A DNA stretch of 64,000 nucleotides from Henricia sp. BOLD:AAB3569 (GCA_037783545.1 JBBELK010000514.1:124001-188000), one strand, 5' to 3'; shown: positions 10,267 to 22,374, counted from the stretch's first letter. The notes: generated by a model not told the origin, from the sequence alone. Numbers and translations are program-made.

Positions 10267-11512
10267 AGGGACACACCGGCTTACTGTTTACACAATGTAG
10301 CGATCTAGCATCCTTGACAATAATGTATCGATGGTCGCTGTGAAAAAAATATTTTTAAAAATGTCACGTAATTAACTAGAAATGTTTAAAATTAACAAAA
10401 GAGACAAATGTTGGGCTATACGCTTTACCAGCGGTCGCGATGTATTATGTATCATGTGTTTGTAAATAAAGGTGGCGTTCGATGTGGGTCGACACGTATT
10501 TAACCCATCGATATATATATACTGGATGAAGCAACGACGTCTAAAATTGAAGCCACCGTCCGCCATTGTACCCCATCTAATACAATGCATTGCCTAGACT
10601 GGTCATACTGTCTTTACTCGTCTACGTCATGTCTACATGTGTTAAAGACACAGGCTCGTCAGCAATGCGCGCGCCCCAAATTCGTGCCGCGAAATACGCA
10701 GCTCCGTAGCAAAGGCATGAAGCTGCGTATTTCGTGGCACGAATTTGGCCTCGCGCGCGAATTGACGAGCCTGTGGCATGTAAGCGATCGCATGGACCGG
10801 GGAGCAGTCTATAGGCCAAGCATTTTTCGTGGGGTACAATGGCGGCCGGCGCGTGGCTTCAATTCTCGTATAGCCAACTGATATTGCATACTTAATCCAG
10901 TGTATATATATCGATACTTTAACCTCGTTTCCTTGTTTTCCCTGACTCATCACACCTTGCATGATCCCTCAGGTCAGCGATGACTCGAGGAAGCAACTCG
11001 AACGCAACTTTTTTGTGTCTTTAGCGCCCTCAATAGGCCTATGCTGTTTTTTCTTTGGATATTATTTATCGCCGCGAAGCGAAGACGCGAAAATCTGAGA
11101 GATTCTCTCGTCCGTATCAACACCCAGAAACCCTTCTTATGAAATCTGTTGGCAGATTTGTGTACAAATTGGAAAATACGGTATGTAGGCCTACATTATA
11201 TAATAGTGTTCGTAGGACATTATTTTCCAACAAGAAGAGAAACCAACCGCGAATGACAAAAGCAACTCGCACTTCGCGCTGGTTTCTATACGGCTGGAAA
11301 TAAAACTAACTCCAAGACCACGTGATTTATCGGAACCAGAATCTGGTTCGGATAAATAACGTGACCTTGATTTTTAAAAAACAATGCTCAAAAACGGCCA
11401 AATTTTGTGGTTTCTTTTCAGGTTCTCTTCCGTCTATTTTGGAAAGACTTTCAGAATCATGTATGGGTCTATTTCGAGCCCCAAAATAGCCCAACAAAGC
11501 CGGTATGTCCCT
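10267..11512. mobile_element. TTAA-flanked foldback DNA transposon
   Basis: TTAA at 10263-10266 and 11513-11516 flanks ends that are inverted copies (AGGGACACACCGGCTT and AAGCCGGTATGTCCCT). A second, left-truncated copy is at 27720-28489. Internal blocks around 10500-10580 and 10800-10910 are also inverted, with the TTAA palindrome at 10646-10785 in the middle. A TTAA target fits piggyBac or Kolobok. It encodes no transposase. Confidence 0.75.
10642..10785. mobile_element. palindromic mini-MITE, TTAA type (copy 1)
   Basis: About 140 bp form an almost complete hairpin: ACAGGCTCGTCAGCAATGCG at the left and the inverted GACGAGCCTGT at the right, with inner arms containing AATACGCAGCTCC. A cleaner copy flanked by TTAA is at 23911-24052. 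It lies at the centre of the larger TTAA element. Confidence 0.75.
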
Positions 11513-11539
11513 TTAAGCTTGCCTAAATACCATGCGCTA

Positions 11540-11735
11540 GAACAATTTCCAGCAAGATAAAACCCGTCCGCAAAGGGTCAAGTAAGAAAATATCCGGTAT
11601 AGTTTGCGAGACGCGGCTATCATTAACTATTAACCAAAGTGTTTCATCCAAATCGGCGTTTGTCGACCGACAATTTCCAGCAAGATAAGAACAATTTCCA
11701 GCAAGATAAAACCCGTCCGCAAAGGATCAAATGGG
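11540..11735. repeat. short direct duplications
   Basis: CAATTTCCAGCAAGATAAAA followed by CCCGTCCGCAAAGG occurs at 11542 and 11694. The intervening block with TTAACTATTAACCAAAGTG (11612-11660) recurs at 13356-13405. Non-coding. Confidence 0.6.
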
Positions 11736-11744
11736 TACACTTGC

Positions 11745-12310
11745 TCAGTGTCCTTAGCACGCTTGCCCTAAAGTAGGCACGTACACTTGCCACAAAGTCC
11801 TTCGCCACAAAAGAGGCATGCTTGCTTCGAATGTACTAGGAATGCTTGTCACAAAGCCCTTGGCATACTTGCTAGAAATGAGGGCACGCTTGGCCCAACG
11901 GTAAATGACACTTTGCCACAACGGAAAGCATAATTGCCAAAAAGAAAGCAGCTTACCCCTAAATACTTGGCATACTTGCCACAAAGTCTTTGGCATTGCC
12001 ACAAAAGAAAGCAACTTGCCCCAAAGTCTTTGGCATATTTGTCACAAAAGAGGGCGCTAGCATGCGTGCCCCAAAAGTACTTAGCACACTACGAACTACA
12101 AACAAAGCCCTTACATACTTCCCACAAAAGACTGAAAGCACGCTTGCATCACAAGTACTGTACATGGAACTAATTACGCTTGCCACAAAGCCCTTGGCAT
12201 AGTACACGTTTGCCTGAAAACTACTGGCACGCTTTAACGCACGCTTGCCTATATCCTTGGGATGCTTACCATATGTCCACTGCTGGCACACGCGGTTGGA
12301 ATGCTAGCCC
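11745..12310. repeat. degenerate minisatellite
   Basis: About 550 bp consist of imperfect repeats of roughly 30 bp built on CTTGGCATACTTGCCACAAA, with many variants. Several apparent reading frames across it follow from the repeat and are not genes. It lies in the receptor intron. Confidence 0.75.
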
Positions 12311-14094
12311 CTATCAGATTATGCTATTAAATTTAACATAGGATAAGGCCTTTCTACCGATACCGTACGATAGACGATAGGAACTTACATATCTTGTTTT
12401 GAACCTTCAACAAGTCTTTACAATTTAGGCACTGTCCGTTGCTTCCATGCAAATGTCCGCCACACATTAGCAATCAAATTCAAACTCAACACTCAAATAT
12501 TGACATATTATCAAAGGAGGAAAATGGATGGCTGAGCAGCAGAGAAAGACAAAATTATGCCAAAGTGGTGATTTTACACCACATCGCGTCTAGCACAACT
12601 GCTGCGTCAGACTGATTACATTAGCTTCTCATTGGTCGAAAGTTGCCTTTTCACGTGCCATAACAGTGGCCGGTTCGCCAGCAAAGCATCTGTCTGTACA
12701 TCATGTAATTTAGCAGGCATAAAACGGACTAGCAGTAATAAAATGGATTATTCTAAAAGTGTTTTTATCTTACTTTTCCTGACCAGGAAAATATGGATTT
12801 AGAGACTTTTTTGATCGGTTGGATGCATTGCTATAGTAAACAAAAATAAAAAAATATGTATATCATGTATTATGACCCTGAAAATATGGTTTAGACACTT
12901 TTTGTGCTTTCTTTGGGTACCTCAATATAAAGTTATACATTGAAAAGTAGATTTATTTTTCTAATGGTGGCAGGTAATTTGCATATTATGCAAATTAGAT
13001 TTTAAGGACATTTAGTATGGTGTTCCGTAAATTTCCCCAAGATGCTCTGCTGTGGAAATTCTTTTTTTAAAGAAAAACTCCTATTTTGGCGACCATTTTG
13101 GATGTCATCTTGAGGTTGGGGCTAGTTTTTATTTTTGGGAACATCCTGATTGTGTTTTTGGGCCGTCCAAGGAACCTACAATGGTTGGCTTGGTTTAGTT
13201 CGGGGGTGCAAAGTCTTACCTCCCCCAGTATACTGTCCGATCTCCAATTTAAAATGGGCAGCAATTTACTCTTGCACTTACTGCTCTCGAAGTAAGTTTG
13301 TGATCCGAAAATGCCGTTTAAATGAAAGAGAAAATCTCCGGTAGTTTGCGAGACGCGGGTATCGTTAACTATTAACCAAAGTGTTTCATCCCAATCGGCG
13401 TTTGTCAACCGTGCCGACCTTTTCAGCACCGGCCGGCCACAACGTTTTGGATCAAGGCACGCCGCGCCGGCCCGATGGAACCGATTTACTCACGATCGTG
13501 TCCCCAGAGCGCGTTCGACCACGTTTCGCCCTCTATCAAGTTCGCGTTTTTGTTTGGGTGTCAATTTTGTCGAGGTCAGTCACAAAAAGTGGACTTGGAA
13601 GATAGGGAAGTGATGGAAATTAATGTTGGTACTGTGGGTAACACAGAGGCAGCCATTTGACGTAAATACATCCCTCCATTTCCTCGGAAACTTTCCAACG
13701 CGGTTTCATTTCAGTTGCCGTCATTAAAGGCAAATACGCAGAATTGGATTTTGCTGTCATTTTTCAAAAATTGATTTATCGTGGGATTACAGCTAATTAA
13801 TCTAGGGGCAAGGGTGCAATGTCGTGTTTAGAGAAATTTGGATTCGGCACTATCGAATTAGTATCTAAATCAAAATATGAAAGCGTTTAATTTTAAAATG
13901 GTGGCATTGTGGCCAAAATACTATTTTTGACCAAAAACGGCCAAAAGTCAACCAAAATGGGCCACCCTGCGTTAATGTGCCACTAAATAGGGGCAGCGGC
14001 CATATTGGATTTGACCCCATCTCTATTCCCATGTTTGGTTTGAATGAGCATGGAAAGAAAATCTTACAATTAAAGGTTTTAGTGGTTATGTTAC

Positions 14095-16095
14095 CTGAAT
14101 AGCGATCAGTATTAAAGCCAATAACAGTTGGTCCCTAGGCGATATCAAACGAGGTCTCCTGACGGTCTTCTTACTCGCTTCAAACACTCGGTAGATGCGA
14201 TTGGCTTTGAGAAAAGAAGTGCCAAACAGTATAGCAATGGAACAAGACATCATGATCTCTGTTATGGAGCAGGTGGTGACCGTGGGAATAGCGTACAACG
14301 GGAAGATAGTGATGAACGACAACATGAGGCCAAGGAGATTCAAGGCGCTAAGTTCACGGCTGCCGGCTTTGACCAGTGTGTGGTTCCGGTAATAAATCAT
14401 TCCAGCTGTGATCATGAGGAGGAATATCAGCCCGATGTTTGCTAGGACCACCGTACTCAGGATGATGGGTTCATTCCAGGAGAATCGATATGGAAGAATA
14501 CCCACACATACTGTTCGGTTTGGGCTTGGCATGGTCAGATTGGGACAGGTTAGGCACTCGGTACCGTTCACCATCTGGTTAGGAAGGCACGGAGAGCAAC
14601 CCGTGCAGCATCTACGCTCCAAGGCCACGGGCACCGATGCCAGATCGCACGTTTTTGAGCATTTCGCGACCGGCGGCCCGTCCCATCTCGATTTCCACTT
14701 TAATTTGGACATCTCCATCCTCAGTCTGTTGTTTCTGGTATGTCTGCTCGTGTCCCAATCCCCGATGTCAACCTGAGAGTAGCCGGTGCCGTGCTTCTGC
14801 ACCTGCTTTAGTAGATATCGTCCGGCCGGTTCACCGTCCTTGTCAAATCGGAAATTCCCCAGGCCGACATTGAAGCTGACATTATGGAGGTACCCCATCA
14901 GATATTTTCTGTCAATTCTACATTTCCTCAGCCCTTTACATCGGTCCTCGATATAAGCATGCAAAGCATAGGCAAACGTGTACACTGAGTGAACTACAGC
15001 AACATCGTGAGGTTCAGCGGGTATGGGACAATCCCTCAAACAGGTGCAGCCCGGATTGGAATAGAACCACTCCCGCAACCACGGACTAACATCCCTAGAC
15101 GTAGAGTTCTTAGATGCGATATATTCGAACAGGCCAGGGACGTCGGCTTTGTATAAGCGCACGATGATACTTCCTTCGGCTACTGGTGCCAGCACCGGGT
15201 GGCTAGTCAGAAATCTACGGGGCCAAGCGTCTGTACCAATCCAGACCAATTGCCGGTTCAGGCTGATTTCTGCGATGGCTTCCAACACTCGGGTCACGAC
15301 TTCGAAGGTAGCGAACATAACGATGACCGATAATTCTTTAGTTTTTACGATTCTTTGCACAATATTCTGGAGCTGTTGTGGCGTAGGATTGACGGGGAGG
15401 TGCGACGTGAAAGCAAAACACACGTCTCGCTGAGAAGCGCGCGCCATGAGCAAAGTCCCGCCATTTATACCATACGAATCGGCCGAGTATATGAGGGCTG
15501 TGTAGAGCCAGTCGAAATGAACCAATATGTCCAGGATAACCTCGACTTGGTAGTGATCCGGTGGAACTGCTCGAAGGAAATACGGAAATCTGTTGGGGTT
15601 GTGGAGTTCTCGACTTGTTGCGTATATTGCCATGACCGGGAGTTGATAGAGAGAACCTACCTTGGCCGCCAGAATGCTGAGAGTACTGTCAGCTGGTCCG
15701 ACTATTCCAACGATCTGCTCAGCCTTTTCCCGGTCTGTCTGGTTAACAGATCCGGGTACCCCTCCAGCAATCCTCAGCGAGCTCCAAAGAGACATATCTT
15801 CATTCTCGCAATCGTCCCGAATATAGAAACCCAAAGAGTAATTCGGCAAAATGTTCGGGTCGTCGTTGATCAGTTTAACCGCGAACAGCATCGTCTCCGA
15901 CCAGATTAAGAGCTCCGTAGACAAGTGCCCGGTGCAGAGAGCGTCGCTTGGCCCCGGGTGAAACGAGAAGAGTCCTCCCAAGATGAAATCACCCGAACGG
16001 AAGAAATACTCTTCCGTCTCCTTTACAGGAACAGAAACGGCAGTGGGAAAAATCGAAACAGCAGACAGCAGGAGACAAAACAAATTGAGCAACAT
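14095..16095 (-). CDS. metabotropic glutamate receptor-like, exon 1 (N-terminus to TM4)
   Basis: The exon encodes 667 residues. It starts at an ATG followed by a signal peptide (LLNLFCLLLSAVSIF). The Venus-flytrap ligand-binding domain covers about residues 35-450, with mGluR hallmarks YATSREL, FPYFLRAVPPDHYQ and VGIVGPADSTLSI. A cysteine-rich domain follows (CTGCSPCLPNQMVNGTECLTC, about 480-535), then TM1 (IILSTVVLANIGLIFLLMIT), TM2, TM3 with FLKANRIYRVFE, and the start of TM4 (QLLLALILIAIQ). It couples extracellular amino-acid binding to G proteins at the plasma membrane. Close to the alpha-amino site, the mGluR SAT motif reads YAT here, so ligand preference may differ. The closest alternative is another class C receptor such as a calcium-sensing type, but the PKLY in exon 2 favours mGluR. 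Confidence 0.9.
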
Positions 16096-17976
16096 TTTAA
16101 TCGGTTAGTTTTTTAGAGTTATAAACAAAAACTAAAACTTCCACAGAGTAAGTCGACAATTACAGTACACGCTGTTCGTGTTCGATGGCACAGCTGCTGA
16201 GAGATCAATGATGTTTGCGACTGGTGATGTTATTACTTGTCCAGTAAGTCGAATACCTAATTTTAATGACCACCGTTTGGATAATTATTAACTGCGGTAC
16301 GCAAGTGTGGTTGCCGTTGCGCGATACGGTTATCTGCTTGTGCGTTTCAGCTCTTCTGATAAACTGAAAGACGGTGGTATAGTGAGTGAGATATTTCGTG
16401 TATTGGTCCATAATTTATTGAGGTCAAACACATTAAAGGAGCGTGTCCAAATTTTCTGGAAAATTGATTTAGATCTAACTTAATAGTCATATAAAATCCC
16501 CCAAATGGTATTCATGACGAGAAAAAAATACAAACATAATAAAGTGAAAATTTGAGAGTTAAGTTAAGGACTTGACCGTAAACAATAACACGGCTTGGCG
16601 GTGTGCTGTTTCGCTTACATACCACAATTGGAAATCGGACTGAAGTTTGCTTTTCCGACTATATTTCATAGCTGTAGCGTTCTACTCACATTGGAACCTC
16701 CATGCAAAATATACATGCAGTGAGGGAATTTTTCCAGGAGGGGGTTTTGCCACTAGGGAGGGGTTTTGCCCATCAGATTGTTATGTCTGCTTGTTTCGGA
16801 CAGGCGGACACGCAAAAAATGCATTACATTATATTTTTTGGTGTCGGAGCAGGGGGGCGTTTTGACCCCCAAAACCACCCCCTCTGGATCCGCGCCTGTG
16901 CACAGGTACTGGTACTCACTCATAATTAATTATGTGCCACACTGCATGCCATGAGCTTCTAGTAACCCGCGAGCCTACAAACTGTATAGCGCCACCAAGC
17001 GGCGTTTCACAAATTCATGCAACGTAGTCGGGGGATCGAAGCAAACATAATGAGCTGCTCCACCGAAAGTAGGCGCTTGTCGCACAGGCCAGAACTGAGA
17101 TAATGGCTAATTTATACATGTGGGGCCTATGCCAAGTAGGGCATTTTTTATCCATACCTGCAGGATTTTTATGTGCTTGACCTGCTGATGCTGGAAATTT
17201 TGTTTTTACGTCCGTTTACAAGAAAAAGACCGTACCTCGTGGTCACGTGTCGTAAAAAAAATTACCAATAAAAGCGCGTAAATGTAGCAATTCGCGTAAA
17301 TGAAGCCGGGGTGCTGCTTTGCGCCAAAATCTTTCAAAGTCGAAACCGTTGGAATTTTTGTTGCACCGAAGCTCAAAAAAGTGGCTTATTTCTCAGGAAA
17401 TATTGTGACTCGTATCTCAGAATTCCTGTAAACGCAGGTATTTATATCAAAGTTTCCTGTAAGCATCCACCATTTGAGTATGCGGGGCGGAACCGTATTA
17501 TAAGGACAGACGCTATTTAGCCTATATCCCAAATTTTGATGCGGACGCAAACGGGGCGTTGTGTTCAGCACCCTGCTTTCCGCTCACGATAAATTAGTTT
17601 ACTAACCTCGGGGAAAATGTGGGTTGGAAGCGACAAATTTCAGAATGGTAATGAGAAAAATATGACAAATGATATGGTATCAAAATCTCAAAACACATTT
17701 TTAAAAATGTGATCTGGTACGCACCTTTAAACAGCAACTAAATCAAGTCAAATGGAAATAACTACGTGACTGCATCGCACGCGCAAAACAGGTTCTTAGC
17801 GCTCATTTGTTAGGCTCAGTTGACAGTTTGTTTTCGATCTAGTTTCAAAACCTGTAGAGGAGGGAGGCGTGGGTAATAGACTGCCGAAGTGAATAGGTCA
17901 CCCCTTTGTTCGTTGCCTAGGCAATGGCTCTGCACTAAAAATCACTGAACCGTGTCTCTGTAGATTTACAATGGTG
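16096..17976. other. upstream region of the receptor gene, no gene seen
   Basis: This holds the presumed 5' UTR and promoter of the minus-strand receptor. I cannot point to a convincing TATA or initiator. A fragment near 17195-17270 resembles the repeat at 1-300 and 22375-22672, and the end near 17635-17730 resembles 416-450. The rest shows no gene. Confidence 0.5.
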
Positions 17977-18283
17977 TTTATTATTATTATTATTATTTCT
18001 TTCTGGTATTCATACCAAGGATTCATCAATAGTGCTCATTGCACTGTCACTCGCAAGAATTATAATTAGAAATGGCCATAGACACAGGGGAATCCCCTAG
18101 CTTGCTCTTCACGAAAGAATGCTCTGGGATCTTTAGAGTGCTTACATCCCTTCCAAAGGATGGAGCAAGTGTGGTTAAGTGCCTTGTCCAAGGGCACAGG
18201 TACCGCAGCCGGATTCGAACCCGCAACCCCAGGTTTTTACCCATGTTTGCGAGTCAATGACCCAAACCACTCGGCAGCCATGA
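17977..18283 (-). mobile_element. tRNA-headed SINE, family A
   Basis: Read on the minus strand it starts with a tRNA-like head (CTGCCGAGTGG at the A box, GGGTTCGAATCC at the B box, then CGGTACC), continues with TGCCCTTGGACAAGGCACTT and TGCTCCATCCTTTGG, and ends in an (AAT)n tail. A more complete copy is at 54219-54600. It is transcribed by RNA polymerase III and mobilised by a LINE. Confidence 0.85.
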
Positions 18284-18374
18284 TGTTTGAAGCCAGTTAC
18301 CATGGCAATACATACGTCACACTTGTGACATGGCGCGTATGGGTCAACTACTTGCAAGTAAAGAGTAATGTAGT

Positions 18375-19005
18375 ACTAAACAGGTCAAAAGAAATAAGTC
18401 CTCCCCCCCCCAGCCCCCCCCCCCCCCCCCCCCTGGGAAATGTTCATTTTTTTGGAAAACAGTTAGGTTCCTTAACCTGTTACAAAAATGTAAAATGTAG
18501 AGTGAAATGTTACACATTTAATGTGCAAAAAAGTTTCACCCAACAGTTAACCCTCGCCTTGAAATGCTGCCATTTAGTAAATTTGATGACCAATTAAAAA
18601 TGACACTTTCTTGCATAGGGATTTGACAAATTTATGGACCTGAAGTCTACTCCAAGGGATTATTTACACTTTCAATGAATGTTATTCATTCAACCATGAA
18701 CAGATCCTTCACATTTTTATCCAAACAGGTGACAACCATTTGAATTTTTCATGGGTTTAAAATTTCATCCATTTGTCAAATCCCTATACAAGAAAGTGTC
18801 ATTTTTAATTGGTCATCAAATTTACTAAATGGCAGCATTTCAAGGCGAGGGTTAACTGTTGGGTGAATTTTTTTGCACATTAAATGTGTAACATTTCACT
18901 CTACATTTTACATTTTACATTTTTGTAACAGGTTAAGGAGCCTAACTGTTTTCCAGAAAAATGAACATTTCCCAGGGGGGACTTATTTCTTTTGACCTGT
19001 TTAGT
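18375..19005. mobile_element. long foldback element with about 250-bp arms
   Basis: ACTAAACAGGTCAAAAG at the left matches CTTTTGACCTGTTTAGT at the right, and the two arms (18375-18620 and 18760-19005) are almost exact inverted copies, including GTTAACCCTCGCCTTGAAAT. A long C run (about 18402-18434) occurs only in the left arm. There is no ORF. I see no clear target duplication, so the superfamily is open. Confidence 0.85.
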
Positions 19006-19255
19006 TCGAAAAGGGCCTTGGCAAAACAGAAGACGTAAAATGCCCGCCTAACCTTTGTATACTCCGCTAAAGACGCCCAATTATCCCACCTTTTTTTTAC
19101 AAAACAATATAACCCCAAAGCCATATTAGACCTCGCCAAAAGGCTAGTACAATCTTAGACCTTAGGATTGTACCGTATTTCGGAAGTATTAACGAGGCTA
19201 AACAAATACCTGAGGCGTGTTCAACAGCACAATATCGAAATACGTATGGCAGCGT

Positions 19256-20577
19256 CGGTATGCTGCAACCTAGCCTATACAAACAGGGCGGTAAATGGCT
19301 AATTTTTGAAATTTGGCTTATTGCTGTCGCCTATTACAGCCCATCCTGAGATCTCAGGGAATTTCCACTCTGCAAAGCGACGTGACAATACCCTGAGGAA
19401 ATACACGCAAATCTGTGGAGCGAGCCGGCTGTTGTCTTGAGCCAACTCACGCCCGAGTCATTTTGATGTAATTTAATCAATTCGGTCATGTTATGCCGAA
19501 AAGAAACAATTTCTATACTTTCCAGAAATTGTATTGGGTTCCGTTTCTTATGACTGTCCCATTCCTACCAAACTTTCAAACGACGAACCTTACTTACTCC
19601 GCAGTTTTTCAAATTAATAACAGGGATGCATGCTGACGAATGTAATGGAACGGATTCCCCAGTATGCTTTAAATAGCAGCCAATCGCCGACGCGGACAAC
19701 GGCCAGCATTATCACATGCGTGCACGGTGTTTAAAATCTGCGCGCGTTACATTTGAATGCCTGCAATCGTGCTGCATTGCACTGCAAGCGTCCTGATTGG
19801 TCCAGCAGAGGCGACAAGATTTCTGTCGCTAGTCCCACCGCCAAATTGGGCCTTTTTCAACAGGGCCACTGTACGCAGGAGTTAGGGAGTGCGTTAAAGG
19901 GGCACTGTTGCAGGAGGATGATTACAGCCCTGCCGCAGGGCTGTACGAAAATGCGTGTCGTCGAAACTGCCAAAATCCGAGATAGTTTGACTGCAAATAT
20001 CGTCCGAAGTACATCAGACAGAGCACTTTCACATAAACCATTGTAATCCTGATAGTTTAGTGTTTCATAACATAACGGTAAAGCTTACGGAATCGTCAAT
20101 TTGGCCATCTACGGCGTCTTGAAAAATGGAGCAATATTCTAAACAACGTTCTTTTATGGGCGACGCCATCTTAGCTGATCTGCTCTGACGATGGTGGCGC
20201 TTCTCGATCATGAGAAGTCAAGGGGCCCGACCAAGATGGCGTCGCCCAGAAGAGAACGTTGTTTAGAATATATTTTTTTTTTTTTTAAGACGCCGTAGAT
20301 GGTCAAGTTGACGATTCCGTAAGCTTTACCGTTGTGTTATGAAACACTAAACTCTCAGGATTACAATGGTTTATGTAAAAGTGCTCTGGTCTGATGTACT
20401 TCAGACGATATTTGCAGTCAAACTATCTCGGATTTTGGCAGTTTCGACGTCAGGCATTTTCGTACAGCCTTGCAGCTAGCAGGGCTGTGTAATAGAGGAC
20501 AGTAGGCCTAATAAGCCAGATTTCAAAGGTGAGCCATTTACAGCCCTGTTTGTAGTGCTAGGTGCAACGTACCGAAA
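19256..20577. mobile_element. foldback element interrupted by a 593-bp-family element
   Basis: Left and right arms are inverted copies once the insert at 19342-19920 is removed from view. Examples are ACAAACAGGGC near 19279 and GCCCTGTTTGT near 20555, or GGTAAAGCTTACGGAATCG near 20078 and its inverse near 20320. The centre is near 20205. Inner ends read CAGCCCTG, resembling a hAT terminus. No coding capacity is seen. Confidence 0.75.
19342..19920 (+). mobile_element. 593-bp-family element, copy 2
   Basis: Bounded by CATCCTGAGATCTCAGGG and AGGAGGATG. The flanks repeat ATTACAGC (19333-19340 and 19921-19928). It interrupts the left arm of the foldback element at 19256-20577. It is nearly identical to the copies at 9155-9747 and 38554-39146. 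Confidence 0.85.
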
Positions 20578-20954
20578 CGGCTTATTGAACGACTACATCC
20601 CAAAACGTACGATCAAACATGGCCACTGTAGACAACGCGGTTTGCAAAGCACTACGCGGATTGCAAATCAAAGCTGCTATACGTACGTATATAGCTGGCG
20701 GTGGTCTTCCACAGTCTAAGAATAAACACTTTGAAATTCTGCTCCGCACGCCGAATGTTGAAGCAAAATTAACCTGAAACCTCTAGGTCGTAGCGCAGCC
20801 GCAATTTGTCCGTCCGGCAGTACGGAAAGCGTACCACGTTCGAGTTGGGATTGTAGGGATGCAATACGTATTGGGAGTACCGTGCGTTCGGTTGCGTTCA
20901 ACGTTTTCGTTTTCGCTCGTACCCAGCTCAGCTTACAAGGCCAGGGAGCTGGGA

Positions 20955-21112
20955 AGGGCTAGTAACGTGTTAGTCTTGGCCCAAGACTACTCTAGTCGAT
21001 ATTGGTTTGTGTACGCGTTGGCCATTCCCAGTAGTGCGCCCTCTTGCAGCACTAACTGGCCAGCCCTTTGCTCAATAGAGTAGTCTTGGGAATCTCTCCC
21101 GGAAGGTTTAAC
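20955..21112 (+). repeat. left arm of a 1.4 kb inverted-repeat pair
   Basis: This block, with AGTCTTGGCCCAAGACTACT, a GCGCCCTCTTGCAGCACTAA core and TCTCTCCCGGAAG, is repeated in inverted form at 22236-22372. The spacer also holds a small MITE (21741-21914) and short inverted motifs around TCTAGAGCCTAGAC. Confidence 0.8.
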
Positions 21113-21740
21113 TTTTTCTTTGTTTTTGCCTAGGGTTTCCTAGGAACCAATCAGCGAGTGACCCAAATACAGCAGCGCATCGGATTACAGTGAGCGACCT
21201 AGTCTAGGCCCTAGACGTTGTTATTGTTTCGTTTTGAACGTCCGTCCCGAAAACCGATCGCCGCGAGAGTCAATTTTGACAAAACGATATGGTGATAGGA
21301 CTACGAACGAGTCTATCGCGTGATTACGCCCTCTTGCGGCAGTCGGGTATCCAACACATAATAACCGTCTAGAGCCTAGACTGGTTCCCGTCCACATATT
21401 CCACACAGGAGAATGTAAGGACAGGTAAAGGGCGCTTCATATTGATCTGTAATTGGTCGTCTTTGCGCGTGCGCATTGTGTTTTTTATATTTAAAAATTG
21501 GCCAAGTCCTTTGCTTTAGGCAATGTACTTTATTTACATAATTGGATATGTTCGACACGCACGGCCAAGTTACAAATGTCAATTCAAAATCTGCGCACTT
21601 ACTAAAAATATAAAAATAATAATAACCACGTGACGGGCAGAATTCTGCCCGTCATGGCTGCCCTTTACCGATCCCTATATTCTCGCAATAAGCGAACCAA
21701 TCTATAGGGATCGGGAACCAATCTATCTAGAGCCTAGACA

Positions 21741-21914
21741 ATTAGCCTCTGTCACACACTCAAGCGTGACCGACTAAAGCGGACAATTGTCAACATGGCG
21801 ACCGAACACAAACGCTAAACCCTTTGTTCCATTCGCCATATTGACATTTGTCCGCTCTCGGTCCTCAATGCGCAAGCGCACTGGTCACGCTTGAGTGATA
21901 TGACATAGGCTAAT
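21741..21914. mobile_element. short TIR MITE
   Basis: ATTAGCCTCTGTCA at the left pairs with TGACATAGGCTAAT at the right, followed inward by CACTCAAGCGTGACC in inverted form and GCGGACAA blocks. About 174 bp, with no coding sequence. Confidence 0.7.
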
Positions 21915-22235
21915 GAGCGACCCAAATACAGCGCGTCGGATGCAGCGCGTGACCCAGATACACCGCGTGCACGCGCTTCGAATGGTTTGAAAAATATAAG
22001 GTGACCGTTTTATCGTTGCTAATATTTTCGGTGGCATAAGTTTCTTTGCAAATGTTTGCGAATATATTTACAAACATGTTTGCAAAGGCGTATGACATCG
22101 CAAAATACATTTGTTTATGAAGATAATTGCGACATTGCAAATATTTGCAAAGATATCTGTGGTATGCCATGTCCCTTGTGTGCCATCATTAAACCCTGTG
22201 CAGCTATTTACATAAAACGGTACCGCCCCCAATGC

Positions 22236-22372
22236 TGAACTTCCGGGAGAGATTCCCAAGACTACTCTAGTGAGCAAAGGGCTGGCCAGTTAGTGCTGCA
22301 AGAGGGCGCACTACTGGGAATGGCCAACGCGTACACAAACCAATATCGACTAGAGTAGTCTTGGGCCAAGAC
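22236..22372 (-). repeat. right arm of the 1.4 kb inverted-repeat pair
   Basis: Inverted copy of 20955-21112 with very few differences. Together the two arms could form a long hairpin, so this may be one foldback transposon of about 1.4 kb. Confidence 0.8.
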
Positions 22373-22374
22373 TA

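Larger units (their letters stand above)
7586..14094 (-). other. 6.5 kb intron of the receptor gene
   Basis: The donor (CAG|GTAAC on the minus strand) and acceptor are canonical and in phase. The intron interrupts TM4. It contains several DNA-transposon remnants and a minisatellite, listed separately. Stretches 8189-8690, 12310-13080 and 13420-14090 show no gene or repeat I can name. Confidence 0.85.

Noticed and set aside
16647-16954. Overlapping frames in three phases on the plus strand
   Set aside because: G-rich non-coding sequence with no domain; overlapping frames of equal length argue against coding.
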